Positions 8,975 through 18,271 are shown, numbered from the stretch's first letter. The stretch: 64,000 nucleotides of DNA from Lewinellaceae bacterium (GCA_020636075.1 JACJYO010000002.1:1-64000), one strand, 5' to 3'. Made by a program: numbers and translations. Notes: a model not told the origin generated them from the letters alone.

Positions 8975-9736
8975 TTATTTGAGAATAAGTCCCGTGCGCT
9001 TTACCTCCGGGAGATTTTGCAGATCAAAAATTTGGAAATCGGTTTTAGTCGAAATGATCATTTTTGATCCTTCCACGATCAGGTCGTAGGGGTCAGTGAT
9101 GTCGACGCTATAATTGCCCAACGGCGTCAAGGCCAGTGGATCGCTGATGTCAAAAATTTCAAGCCGGTCGGTGCCGTCATCGCAAACGAAGAGGTAATTG
9201 TCCTTGTAACCCAGGCCGTTTGGAAGTCCCAATGAATATGTGCCGACATGGACCGGGGCACTTTTGTCACTGACATCGTACACCAGCAAGGCACTTTGGG
9301 CCGAGACAAAACCGCAAACATTCTGAATAATCTTGACCGTGGAATACGCATAACTGCCTTTAACCACTACCGGGTCGCAACCGCCGAAAAATTCGACGTC
9401 ACGATTGGTTTGGGATAAAATGGATGGCGCGGCTGGGTTGCTGATATCCAGAATGTACAATGCGGTGGATGAACCCAGGTAGATCGTGTTGTCGTAAATT
9501 ATGATTGTTTCCAGACCATAGTTTGTTTGCAAGCGGTTGACCAGCACCGGTTGATCGGGGTTTTGCAGGCTGTAGGTGCGTACCTCGTTCAGATTGAGCA
9601 CATACATATACCCCTGGTGAATGGCAAAACGCGTGATGGAGCCGGATTTTCCGGAAGCATTAACGCCGGTGGAATCTTTTTCGCAGGCTTGCAAAAACAA
9701 CAAAATGAATCCAGCGAGGACGGCTAGTTTTTTCAT
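8975..9736 (-). CDS. LVIVD-repeat surface lipoprotein
   Basis: 253 residues with a lipoprotein signal (KKLAVLAGFILLFLQAC, lipidated Cys at 18). The body contains LVIVD-type beta-propeller units: ALYILDISNPAAPSIL, LLVYDVSDKSAPVHVGTY and LEIFDISDPLALTPLGNY, each with the D-(I/V)-S-(N/D)-x-(A/L)-x-P pattern. LVIVD repeats occur in cell-surface proteins, and no catalytic residues are known for them. It lies 18 nt downstream of a second lipoprotein with a similar unit and is coupled to the barrel gene. I infer surface binding of whatever the neighbouring TonB receptor imports. Start ATG at 9736. Confidence 0.8.
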   Translation of the reverse strand: MKKLAVLAGFILLFLQACEKDSTGVNASGKSGSITRFAIHQGYMYVLNLNEVRTYSLQNPDQPVLVNRLQTNYGLETIIIYDNTIYLGSSTALYILDISNPAAPSILSQTNRDVEFFGGCDPVVVKGSYAYSTVKIIQNVCGFVSAQSALLVYDVSDKSAPVHVGTYSLGLPNGLGYKDNYLFVCDDGTDRLEIFDISDPLALTPLGNYSVDITDPYDLIVEGSKMIISTKTDFQIFDLQNLPEVKRTGLILK

Positions 9737-9754
9737 AATCAGGAGTTAAAAGGA

Positions 9755-10303
9755 TCAATTAATAGTATGGCATCGCACATGCTCTAGTTGCGCATCTTCC
9801 CAATCGATCACGGCACCTTTGGAAAGGTCGACACATTCGAAAATGCCGTCGTACAGCGGTGGATACAAAATTGGAGAAAACACATCGGTCTGGCGCTCCA
9901 GGACCTTGATTTGGAAGATGTCGCTGATGTCCAGGACTACCAGGTCTTTCCAACTATCGGCATAAAGCCGGTTCCCGGAAACTACAAAGTCGGTAATGGC
10001 CGGTATTTTAAAAAATGTCAGCGCATTGGTGTTGACGGAGTCTTTGACATTGAAAACATGAATGCCCTTTTTTTGCTCCAGCATAAAAAACAGGCTGTCT
10101 TGCAAAAAAATAGTTCCCGATTGGACAATGGGCTGTGGCGGCAAATTGAAAATACTATCCAGCGCGGATACCGGGACATAGACGGGCCGTTTGCCCATGC
10201 CGTTGTACCCGTCAAAAGGTTCCTTCTCACAGCTATTCAGAAACAGCAGGGCAGTCAATCCTAAAAACAAGCAATGCTTTGCAAAAAGACTATTTATTTC
10301 CAT
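9755..10303 (-). CDS. LVIVD-like lipoprotein, 182 residues
   Basis: Start set at ATG 10303 because this yields a classic lipoprotein signal (FLGLTALLFLNSC) followed by EKEP. An upstream in-frame start at 10435 would bury the signal and overlap the receptor gene. The protein has at least one LVIVD-like unit (DLVVLDISDIFQIKVLERQ) and segments such as GIHVFNVKDSVNTN that look like degenerate propeller blades, so it resembles its downstream neighbour (18 nt away). It follows the TonB receptor by 55 nt. Function is unknown; surface location is inferred from the lipobox. Confidence 0.72.
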   Translation of the reverse strand: MEINSLFAKHCLFLGLTALLFLNSCEKEPFDGYNGMGKRPVYVPVSALDSIFNLPPQPIVQSGTIFLQDSLFFMLEQKKGIHVFNVKDSVNTNALTFFKIPAITDFVVSGNRLYADSWKDLVVLDISDIFQIKVLERQTDVFSPILYPPLYDGIFECVDLSKGAVIDWEDAQLEHVRCHTIN

Positions 10304-10358
10304 GCGGGGAAATATGGGATAAGTGTGTGATTCTGTCGGGCTGAAATGGCAGTAAAAT

Positions 10359-12644
10359 TCAGAATTGCGCATTGAAACCAACGGTAAAACTGCGCCCTGG
10401 CATGCGGTAACGTTCCAGTTCTTCATACTGGGCATTCGTCAGATTATTGATGGCGATAAAGGTGCTGTAGTTGCCCGCAGGCAACGTGTAACAAATTTTA
10501 GTATTTGCGACAAAAACAGCATCAGGTTCACTGCCCGGATAAATAAATACTTCCTCGATACGACTGCGGTAGCGGCAATTTGCATTTACAGTAAAACCAC
10601 CCAAAACAGCAGTAGCACCCAGGCCCAATGTATGGCGGACCTTGTAGGCCAGCGCATCGTTGATTCGCCCTTCTGATATATCCCGGGCATCGAGAAATGT
10701 ATACGAGAGATTGGCAGAAAATGCTTTCCCAAGTTGTTGCCGGTAAAAACATTCCACACCCTGCATACGCGCTGCTTTCAGGTTGACAACCTGATAAAGC
10801 AGCGGTTCAAACGGATTTGACAATTGCCGGAAAGAGATCAGGTTGTTGTAGCGATTGTAAAAAAGTGCGATGTCGAAAGATGCCCCCGGGAACGGCGTGA
10901 ATTTGGTGCCAAGTTCGGCCGATAAGGTCAGGCGCTCCGCCTTGAGGTCGGGATTGGGCAGGAAACGCAACCCGCCGCCCTGTTCGAATTTGATAAACCG
11001 CTCGGCAACGGGCGGGTCGCGAAAAGCCTGTGCCAACAACAGCCGCAGTGAAAATTTGGGCCGTACCTGGTAAACCAGTGCAAGTTTCGGACTCAAATTT
11101 GTCGATTCAACCTGATCGAGAATGCGGAAAAAATCAAAACGCAACCCCGCGGTGGCCGTCAGTTTTTTACTGATCGCCACTTCGTCTTGTACAAACAGTC
11201 CTGCTCCCAGTGCCCGATGTTCGCCATACAATACGGTATCGGGATCACCAAGTACATAATCGTAGCGAAGGTCCAGACCGGCAAGCAGGCAATGGCCCGA
11301 AGCAGTAAAAAAATCTACTTGCGTGTTGCTGCCCAGTCGGTAGGTATGTACGCTGGATTCATCGATCACCTGTTTGCCGGTATTGATATTGGTGCTGTCG
11401 TTGCCGGGGTCGTCGTTGAAGGTGAACGTTGAAACGTTGGCGTAGTGGTACAACCGGGTGGTATACTTGATCCGGTTGGTTGGTGTGGCAATGTAATACA
11501 GGTCGGCATTGAGTTCCCGGCGGTCCTGGTAGTCATCCATCCGGTGTGCTGCTACCTGATAGGCCTCGCGACGGCTAAGCCAGGAGGCTGGGGTATCGTT
11601 GTATATCCGGTTGATATTGGCTGACAGTTGCAGGCGGTGATTTGGGTCAAACTGCCAGGCCGTTTTCGCGTAAAAATTGAGGAGGTCGAAGCCTGCTTTT
11701 TCTTTATGGCCGTCGTCGGTTTTCCAACTGCCATCCAGGAGGTACGAAAACTTTCCAAGCTGCCGGCTGTGGCTAAGCACGACAGTTTTAAAATCGTTGA
11801 AACGCTGGTAGCCGGTTGAGCGCGGAGCCCGGTCATAGGCCCCGTAGCTGATGTGTACGCGCGTTTCCGGGTCGGGCGCCGGATTACGGGTGATCACATT
11901 GACCACGCCGCCCATTGCGCTGGAGCCATACAGCGAGGAGTAGGCACCACGAACAACTTCAATGCGTTCGATCGAACCTAGCGGCACTAAATTCCAAAGC
12001 GCGCCGCCCGACTCCGGGCTCAAAGCAGGTCGGCCGTCTATAAGCAGCAATACCCGATTGCCAATGCCGCCACCGGCTACTTCTGAAGCGCCCCGGATGG
12101 AAAAGGCCTGCACATTGGCGCCACTGGAACGCGTGACTACCACACCGGGCATCTCATCAAAAGCCTGGTCGAAGGTCGTAATGTTGCGCTCCTGCAATTG
12201 TTTGTTGGTGATAACGCCTATACTGGCAGGAGCCAGTTTGATTGCCTGCGAACGCATGCTGGCAGTTACCACGACTTCGCCAACGATGAGCGAGACCGGT
12301 GCCAGCAGGAACTTCACCTGGCTGCATTGGCCGGGCAATACTTCCACATTTTCTAATACAGCCTCCTGATATCCGAGGTAAATTGCCGAAAGGGAATAGT
12401 TGCCCGCAGGCAGATCGGCAATCCGGAAACTGCCGTTCAGGTCTGTCAGGGCGCCGGATTTTTTGTTGAATAACTGAATCGTCACCGCCGGCAGCAAATC
12501 GCCGTTTTCCGCATCGCGCACAACACCGGCAATACTGCCTGAGAGTTGGGCTTTATCCGGTGGCGCCGGAGGGGCCTGTTTGGCCTGAATAAATAATGGA
12601 AGAAAAAATAGAAGTGTTGCAAGAAAGGTGGTTTTCGGCCCCAC
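10359..12644 (-). CDS. TonB-dependent outer-membrane receptor with carboxypeptidase-like N-terminal domain
   Basis: 761 residues: a signal peptide (PKTTFLATLLFFLPLFIQA), a CarboxypepD_reg-like domain (about 35-115, GVVRDAENGDLLPAVTI), a plug domain (about 125-240, with VLLLIDGRPALSPES and IERIEVVRGAYSSLYGSSAM) and a 22-strand barrel ending GRSFTVGFNAQF. The plug and length resemble the BtuB/siderophore class rather than SusC, so cofactor or metal uptake is plausible but the ligand is unknown. The only usable start is GTG at 12644; upstream in-frame codons run into a stop at about 12678-12680. That GTG lies inside a G-rich inverted repeat, which is unusual. It is followed by two LVIVD lipoproteins and a small barrel in one operon. 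Confidence 0.88.
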   Translation of the reverse strand: MGPKTTFLATLLFFLPLFIQAKQAPPAPPDKAQLSGSIAGVVRDAENGDLLPAVTIQLFNKKSGALTDLNGSFRIADLPAGNYSLSAIYLGYQEAVLENVEVLPGQCSQVKFLLAPVSLIVGEVVVTASMRSQAIKLAPASIGVITNKQLQERNITTFDQAFDEMPGVVVTRSSGANVQAFSIRGASEVAGGGIGNRVLLLIDGRPALSPESGGALWNLVPLGSIERIEVVRGAYSSLYGSSAMGGVVNVITRNPAPDPETRVHISYGAYDRAPRSTGYQRFNDFKTVVLSHSRQLGKFSYLLDGSWKTDDGHKEKAGFDLLNFYAKTAWQFDPNHRLQLSANINRIYNDTPASWLSRREAYQVAAHRMDDYQDRRELNADLYYIATPTNRIKYTTRLYHYANVSTFTFNDDPGNDSTNINTGKQVIDESSVHTYRLGSNTQVDFFTASGHCLLAGLDLRYDYVLGDPDTVLYGEHRALGAGLFVQDEVAISKKLTATAGLRFDFFRILDQVESTNLSPKLALVYQVRPKFSLRLLLAQAFRDPPVAERFIKFEQGGGLRFLPNPDLKAERLTLSAELGTKFTPFPGASFDIALFYNRYNNLISFRQLSNPFEPLLYQVVNLKAARMQGVECFYRQQLGKAFSANLSYTFLDARDISEGRINDALAYKVRHTLGLGATAVLGGFTVNANCRYRSRIEEVFIYPGSEPDAVFVANTKICYTLPAGNYSTFIAINNLTNAQYEELERYRMPGRSFTVGFNAQF

Positions 12645-12746
12645 CCCCAGCCCCTCCCCGAGGGAGGGGGCATCCTCTCAGCAACATATTCATATGGAAT
12701 GAGGGCATTCACCCCTCCCTCGGGAGGGGCTGGGGGTGGGGCCGAA
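12633..12746. repeat. G/C-rich inverted repeat, MITE- or REP-like, overlapping the TonB receptor start
   Basis: Left arm about 12633-12669 and right arm about 12712-12746 are reverse complements over roughly 33-35 bases with a single extra C in the left arm. Each arm itself holds a small palindrome of the CCCCTCCC/GGGAGGGG type. The interior of about 42 bases is AT-richer. The left arm contains the GTG start codon of the receptor gene (12642-12644). The form is that of a short non-autonomous palindromic element; mobility is inference. Confidence 0.75.
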
Positions 12747-12784
12747 AGCGCAGGGAAATCATAAGCAATTTATTTGTATGCTGC

Positions 12785-13411
12785 TTATTGATACCACACG
12801 TTCACAAAATCAAAATCTGCTTTAAAATTGATCTCTTTCTGTTCGCCTTCGGCAATGGTGATAGACGTTGGTGCAGGCTCATTAAAAATCGGGATGATGG
12901 CGCCATTGCCGCCACGGATTTTAATTACGACGCCATGGCTCACCTGATTGGGCTGGTCCCAGTGCACACCCAAGGTTGCGGATTTCAAGGTCGGATCATT
13001 GATGTAATCATGCCGGAAGCCGAGTGCCAACGCAGAGTAGGTGCCGGGCTCCAGTTCAATCTCGTAGTTGTACGTTGTTTTGCCGGTGGTGTAGGTGAAA
13101 ATGACCGGATTTTGCGAATTGTAGGGTGCGCCAACGGCGAAGGTTCCCCCCAAACTATTCGGGCCAAAAAAATCGTCGGGAACGGCGCCCCAACCGGCCA
13201 GCGGATCGAGGCTGAATTCAGGGAAAATAGTCAGCTCAACATCCCCGCTGTCGACCCAGGTTGCCCAGGTGTCTGCATTTTCAAGGGTGATGGTGCCATA
13301 TATCTTGGTTGTGGTTGGGGCGTCGTCTTTACAAGCGCCGAGGAACAAGGTGGCGCCGAGTGCGATTAGTGTGAAAGCCTTAAACAGGGTAGTTTTGGTT
13401 GCAACAGTCAT
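12785..13411 (-). CDS. Lipoprotein of unknown function
   Basis: 208 residues from ATG at 13411, giving a good lipoprotein signal (FTLIALGATLFLGAC, Cys about 27) followed by KDDAP. The upstream in-frame start at 13456 would add a hydrophilic stretch before the signal. The body looks like an all-beta domain with segments such as KIYGTITLENADTWATW and TYNYEIELEPGTYSALALG, reminiscent of DUF4397/transthyretin-like carbohydrate or metal-binding folds, but I do not recognise the family. It is probably first in the operon with the TonB receptor, although the 140 nt between them hold a palindromic repeat. It would be exposed at the outer membrane. Confidence 0.68.
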   Translation of the reverse strand: MTVATKTTLFKAFTLIALGATLFLGACKDDAPTTTKIYGTITLENADTWATWVDSGDVELTIFPEFSLDPLAGWGAVPDDFFGPNSLGGTFAVGAPYNSQNPVIFTYTTGKTTYNYEIELEPGTYSALALGFRHDYINDPTLKSATLGVHWDQPNQVSHGVVIKIRGGNGAIIPIFNEPAPTSITIAEGEQKEINFKADFDFVNVWYQ

Positions 13412-13475
13412 TGCTATCGAATTTGAAAAGGTTTGTGAAAAAAGGACGCTATACAAGCGTGATTTAATTGGACTG

Positions 13476-13483
13476 CAAACCTA
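13476..13483 (-). promoter_or_regulatory. Candidate -7 element for the lipoprotein/TonB operon
   Basis: TAGGTTTG on the minus strand matches the Bacteroidota TAnnTTTG -7 consensus exactly and lies about 65 nt before the ATG at 13411. A matching -33 TTTG is not clear (only ATTG at a 16-nt spacing). Confidence 0.35.
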
Positions 13484-13629
13484 GGCTTACCGGTAATTCC
13501 AATTCTCATGGTTCTGTAAAATTACCCGTGGGACCACATTAATTCCGGGAAGGTTTCAATTGTCCCCACAGGCACTTTTTTCTATTGGATAGAAATCCAA
13601 TATTTGCAAAACAAAATTTAAACGCTTCG

Positions 13630-15402
13630 ATGAAATTCTGTGTACTTGCTCTGCTTTCGGGCTTATTAGCACCTGCTTCTTCCATTTGTCAGTCGTTGTA
13701 TTCAGACATGACCCTACCGGCCGCTATCGTGCTCACCGCCGGAAGCGATGCTGTGTTTGTTTCCGATTTTAACCGCGATGGCCTGGAGGATTTCTATGTC
13801 AACTTTACCAATCAAAAAAACCAGTTGTTCAAAAACAACGGAGACGGAACATTCACTGAAATCGCGCAAAGTGCAGGCGTCGCAGTAGACAGCAAATCAG
13901 CGACCGCCGTGTGGGGAGATATTAACAACGACGGTTACCCCGATCTGTACGTCGCCCGGCAATCGCTGAGCGATCAGCTTTTTCTGAATAATGGCGATGA
14001 AACCTTCTCCAATATCAGCCTGCCAGCCGGTATTGGGCAAATTGGCTATCCCTTTGCCGTCAATATGGCTGACATTAACAATGATGGTTTTCTGGATATT
14101 TATATCGCCAACTTTTTAACGGAAAACGTAATGTACCTCAACAACGGGAACAGCACGTTTACGGATTTTACTTTTCAGGCTCGTGCCTCCGATAAGGGAA
14201 AAGCCATGGGAACAATATTTTTCGATTACGACAACGATGGTGACGTCGACCTCTATCTGGTGCACGATGGGAATGAACCGAACTTGCTGTATCAAAATAA
14301 TGGCAGCGGTGTATTTACCGAAGTAGGCCAGGCCGCTGGCGTCAATACACAAAGTTTTGGCATGGGTGTGGATGCCGGTGATATCAATAATGATGGTTTC
14401 CTGGACCTGTACATCACAAATCTTTACAAAAACTTCCTGCTCCGCAATAATGGCGATGGCACGTTTACCGACATTTCAGCAAGTGCAAATGTTGATGACA
14501 ATGGCATGGGTTGGGGCGTTACTTTTCTGGATTACGACAATGATGGCTGGCTGGATATTTATGCCGTCAATGACTACGCGTTTTCACCGTATCCGAACGT
14601 ATTGTACCGAAATCTGGGGGACCAGACTTTCGAGAAAGTGGAAGTTTTGGGGTCATTAAGCAATAAACTTCAAAGCTATGGGACGGCCTGTTTCGATTAC
14701 AATCTGGATGGTAAACCCGATCTGTTGGTAGCCAACCGCGGTACCGGAGAGTCCCTGCAATTATTCCAAAATGACGCTGCGACCGGTAGTTGGATCGGTA
14801 TCAAACTCCTTGGAATTCAAAGTAACCGGGGCGCTATCGGCGCAAAAATCAAAATTGAGGATGAGTTTGACGGTGTGCACGTAAAAGAACTGACAGCAGG
14901 GCATGGCTGGAAAAGCCAAAACAGCGGGGTTTTGCATATCGGACTTGGGCAGGCAACCACAGTGAAAACGATCACTATTTTCTGGCCCTCCGGATTAGTT
15001 CAATCAATAGATCCGCTTGCCTTGAATTCCTTTTATACTATTGAAGAGGGCGGTGTGCCCCAGCCTGGATTAGCAGGTGGAAACTCAACCGCGGTAAAAT
15101 CAACCGGCAGCGCGCAGGGTTTTGATTTTAGCCTTTCACCTAATCCGGTTCCATCTAATGACGCTCCGGTGGTCATTCGCCTCAATTTGCACGAAGCGTC
15201 ACCACTTCGACTGGAAGTATTTGACCAGGCCGGCCGTTTGCTTTTTCAGGAAAAATTTGCCTCCTGGCAAGCAGGGAAATCGGTTTTGACGCTTAGCCCC
15301 ACGGTATTTTCTGAGCCTGGTTCTGCGGGCTCGTATTGCGTCAGATTGACCGGCCCAACCACGGCAGTGGTTAAGCAACTGGTGCTGATGCCGCAGAAGT
15401 GA
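13630..15402 (+). CDS. Secreted FG-GAP/VCBS repeat protein with ASPIC/UnbV domain and T9SS tail
   Basis: 590 residues from ATG 13630 (signal KFCVLALLSGLLAPASSICQ). Residues about 35-390 hold repeated FG-GAP/VCBS blades with calcium-binding D-x-[DN]-x-DG loops: DFNRDGLEDFYV, DINNDGYPDLYV, DINNDGFLDIYI, DYDNDGDVDLYL, DINNDGFLDLYI, DYDNDGWLDIYA and DYNLDGKPDLLV, giving a seven-bladed propeller. An ASPIC/UnbV domain follows (RGAIGAKIKIEDEFDGVHV to ITIFWPSGLVQSI). The last about 85 residues (FSLSPNPVPSNDAPVV to VVKQLVLMPQK) are a T9SS type A sorting domain. It is a surface or secreted binding protein; the ligand is unknown. It stands alone upstream of the pectin locus, divergent from the TonB operon. 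An earlier TTG at 13585 would misplace the signal peptide. Confidence 0.87.
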   Translation: MKFCVLALLSGLLAPASSICQSLYSDMTLPAAIVLTAGSDAVFVSDFNRDGLEDFYVNFTNQKNQLFKNNGDGTFTEIAQSAGVAVDSKSATAVWGDINNDGYPDLYVARQSLSDQLFLNNGDETFSNISLPAGIGQIGYPFAVNMADINNDGFLDIYIANFLTENVMYLNNGNSTFTDFTFQARASDKGKAMGTIFFDYDNDGDVDLYLVHDGNEPNLLYQNNGSGVFTEVGQAAGVNTQSFGMGVDAGDINNDGFLDLYITNLYKNFLLRNNGDGTFTDISASANVDDNGMGWGVTFLDYDNDGWLDIYAVNDYAFSPYPNVLYRNLGDQTFEKVEVLGSLSNKLQSYGTACFDYNLDGKPDLLVANRGTGESLQLFQNDAATGSWIGIKLLGIQSNRGAIGAKIKIEDEFDGVHVKELTAGHGWKSQNSGVLHIGLGQATTVKTITIFWPSGLVQSIDPLALNSFYTIEEGGVPQPGLAGGNSTAVKSTGSAQGFDFSLSPNPVPSNDAPVVIRLNLHEASPLRLEVFDQAGRLLFQEKFASWQAGKSVLTLSPTVFSEPGSAGSYCVRLTGPTTAVVKQLVLMPQK

Positions 15403-15526
15403 AATTATGCGCCGTCAAAGTGAATTATTGATTGTCGGTCGCTTGAAAATCCGGGTACCTTGCCCGTACTCCAACCTGGAGTTTGAGCAATCTCTGATTT
15501 TTTCAAGTTGATAATTACTGTAATTG

Positions 15527-18271
15527 ATGATTGACTTTTTACGCAAGGCATTTTTTAGCCTGGTTATTTTGACCGTATTGCCTGGGGCTGCCGGACTGGA
15601 TGCCCAAACAGTAACCCCCGACATTATTGTTGCCGCGGATGGTACCGGCGATTTTACCAAGATCCAGGCGGCCATTGATGCCGCCCCGGACAACAGCAAC
15701 GATCCGACCATCATTTACCTCAAACGCGGGACTTACGACACGGAAAAACTCATTGTCCCGGCCAACAAAACAAACCTGGTTTTTATCGGTGAAAGCCGGG
15801 AAGAGACGATCATCAGTTACCATATTTACGATTGCACCGGCAGTGGTTTCAATGGGAAATGCCCGGCAGCCGAGGCGATGCTTTGGTCGGGAGACAATAT
15901 CGTGACCTCGGCGACGCTCACCATTTTGGGAGACGGCTTTAAAGCTGAAAACCTGACGATTCTGAATACTGCGGGCCCGGTTGGACAGGCTCAGGCGATC
16001 ACCGTACGGGCAGACCGCGTTATTTTCCGAAACTGTACCCTGAGCAGTTACCAGGACACCATGTACTTCTGGAGCCTTGCCAAACGCTCCTATTTTGAAA
16101 ACTGCCTGATCATCGGCCGCACGGATTACATCTATGGCAGCGGCACTGTGTTTTTTCAACAATGTGAAATCCGCAGTTGGGGTGGCGGCTGGATTACCGC
16201 GCCCTCCACGGCACTGACCCAACCGCACGGTTTTGTGTTTAACCAATGTGCGGTTACGTATGCCCTCAACAGTCCCCGTCCGGGTGATGACGGAGCCTTG
16301 GTAGCCCTCGGCAGGCCCTGGCATGATTACCCGAAAGTTGCCTGGTTGTTTTGTGATATGACGGAAAAGATCAATCCGCTGGGCTGGCCCGACAAATGGA
16401 ACATGCCATATGCCGACACCAGCCCTGATCTCCATCTGTACGAATACATGAATACAGGCCCGGGCGCCGACATGAGCGGCCGTGCTAATTGGGTGGGCAT
16501 TCGGGCACTAACACCGGCTGAAGCAAATAATTATACCGTTCAAGCGGTACTTTCCGGCAATGACGGCTGGGACCCGACAGCTGAACCACCACTGGTTAAA
16601 ACCTACCACTGGACGGGCGGTGGAGGCGACTCGGATTGGCTGACACCTGAAAACTGGGACCCTGTCGGATCTCCCGATTCCAGCGAGGCAGCCTTCGTAA
16701 GAGGCACCTATTCCATTTCGGCCGACGGCGGCCAATTTGCTGCCGATCTTACGCTTAGCGATGGCGCCAATCTTGAAGTTACAGCCCCCAGCCAGTTTAC
16801 CTTACTTGCCATTGGCGATGCCGGAATCGACGGGCAGGGGATGACCAGCCTGAGTGGCCGGATTCGCACGCGCGACAGTCTGTGGCTGGCCTCAGATGGG
16901 CAGTTGGACCTTTTCACGGAAATTATTGGCGTGCACGACATTCGAAAAACTGGAACCGGCACAGTCCAACTCATGACCGGGAGCCCCAACTTCGCAGGAT
17001 TTTGGACGGTTGCAGCAGGCACGTTGGCCGCAGCGGCTGCCAATGCGCTTGGAGAGGCCCGGGGCGTTACGGTTGCTAATCAGGCAACCCTGCGTATTGA
17101 CAGTCCCGATGCCTATTTTGTGGAAACCCCGCTTTTCGTGGAGCAAGGTGGCCACTTGGCCCTGAATGCTGATATCACGCTGAGCGAATTTTACCTTAAT
17201 GGAATCATTCAACCCGTCGGGGAGTATACAGCCGACAACCTGCCCGATGTGATCATTGGTCCCGGCAAGGCATTGGTTGGTCGACCGGACACCTTTGAAT
17301 TTGTAGGAGGCGCCAACGGCAATTGGGATAACCCCGACCATTTTGTTCCTGCTTTGTTGCCTGAGCCTGGCGAAACGGTTCTAACCAAAATTGAGATGGA
17401 GACTACCGCCTTTGTTTTTCCGGCAAATATTGTCGTGCAGGCACCGGGCGGCCGAATTCGCCTGCGCGGTGTGCATAGCGCCACTGGGATGATTTTTCTG
17501 GAAAATGGCACCAGCCTCGGGTATGCAACTTCCGGAACGGGGTTTGCCCTTGACGCGCCCATACATGTTTTGGGAAATATTCAACTAAACCTGAACAGCA
17601 GGGCAGTACCCGATCATTTCATGCGCCTGGGCGGACTGATTAGCGGAAATGGAAAAGTTACAGTGAATAACCAACGCACCGATACTGAAAACAACGGCAT
17701 CGTAGAATTGTCGGGCGACAACAGCGCGTTCAGCGGTAGATGGGATCTCACAGTTCAGCCTGCCAATCCGAATAGCGTTTCAATCATTCAAGGCACTGCG
17801 GCAAATGCTTTAGGCCATGGCATAGTCGATGTTGGTGTAGGTAACCGGCTCGCTTTGGCGCATGAAAAATGTGCCGGTGATACACTACGTGTCAACCTCA
17901 CCGGAAACGGCCGAATTCGCCTGGAAACAACTATTCAGGTGCAACAAGCGGTTATCAACAACGCTGCTCTGCCTAATGGCACTTACACGGCAACCACCCA
18001 CCCTGATTGGTTCGAAGGCGTTGGAATGTTGGTCGTTGGCGCAAGTACTGCAACGTCGGAACCAGAAACTGCAACTTATATTTATGCTGCAAATAACCGC
18101 TTGTATGTAAAGGGCGCAAAAACCTGCGTTTCTGTCTTCAACACCCAAGGCCGCACCGTAATTTTTAATAACAAGTCCAATGAAATCTCCCTGGAAGTAC
18201 TGCCCCGGGGTATTTATGTGGCGCAGTTTGATGTGGATGGGCACCGTGGTGTGCTACAGGTGGTGCGCTGA
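15527..18271 (+). CDS. Pectin methylesterase (CE8) fused to autotransporter-type beta-strand repeats and a T9SS tail
   Basis: 914 residues. A signal peptide (about 1-27) is followed by a CE8 beta-helix (about 30-355) carrying the family signatures: GQAQAI (153-157), YQDT (Q176, D177), the nucleophile in GRTDYIYG (D200) and LGRPW (R263). It hydrolyses methyl esters of galacturonan outside the cell. From about 360 to 835 the chain is low-similarity beta-structure with the opening WTGGGGDSDWLTPENW and units such as IRKTGTGTVQLMTGSPNFAG, which are autotransporter-associated beta-strand repeats. The C-terminus (YVKGAKTCVSVFNTQG to YVAQFDVDGHRGVLQVVR) is a T9SS sorting domain. I used ATG 15527, three bases after a TTG. 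It is followed 32 nt later by an esterase, likely one operon, on the strand opposite the rest of the pectin locus. Confidence 0.9.
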   Translation: MIDFLRKAFFSLVILTVLPGAAGLDAQTVTPDIIVAADGTGDFTKIQAAIDAAPDNSNDPTIIYLKRGTYDTEKLIVPANKTNLVFIGESREETIISYHIYDCTGSGFNGKCPAAEAMLWSGDNIVTSATLTILGDGFKAENLTILNTAGPVGQAQAITVRADRVIFRNCTLSSYQDTMYFWSLAKRSYFENCLIIGRTDYIYGSGTVFFQQCEIRSWGGGWITAPSTALTQPHGFVFNQCAVTYALNSPRPGDDGALVALGRPWHDYPKVAWLFCDMTEKINPLGWPDKWNMPYADTSPDLHLYEYMNTGPGADMSGRANWVGIRALTPAEANNYTVQAVLSGNDGWDPTAEPPLVKTYHWTGGGGDSDWLTPENWDPVGSPDSSEAAFVRGTYSISADGGQFAADLTLSDGANLEVTAPSQFTLLAIGDAGIDGQGMTSLSGRIRTRDSLWLASDGQLDLFTEIIGVHDIRKTGTGTVQLMTGSPNFAGFWTVAAGTLAAAAANALGEARGVTVANQATLRIDSPDAYFVETPLFVEQGGHLALNADITLSEFYLNGIIQPVGEYTADNLPDVIIGPGKALVGRPDTFEFVGGANGNWDNPDHFVPALLPEPGETVLTKIEMETTAFVFPANIVVQAPGGRIRLRGVHSATGMIFLENGTSLGYATSGTGFALDAPIHVLGNIQLNLNSRAVPDHFMRLGGLISGNGKVTVNNQRTDTENNGIVELSGDNSAFSGRWDLTVQPANPNSVSIIQGTAANALGHGIVDVGVGNRLALAHEKCAGDTLRVNLTGNGRIRLETTIQVQQAVINNAALPNGTYTATTHPDWFEGVGMLVVGASTATSEPETATYIYAANNRLYVKGAKTCVSVFNTQGRTVIFNNKSNEISLEVLPRGIYVAQFDVDGHRGVLQVVR

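Noticed and set aside
12596..13369. 257-codon plus-strand frame across the G-rich repeat and lipoprotein gene
   Set aside because: It runs antisense through a lipoprotein gene and through a palindromic repeat; no recognisable domain.
15539..16435. 298-codon minus-strand frame inside the first methylesterase
   Set aside because: Opposite strand of the catalytic domain with all CE8 motifs; its composition is not protein-like.
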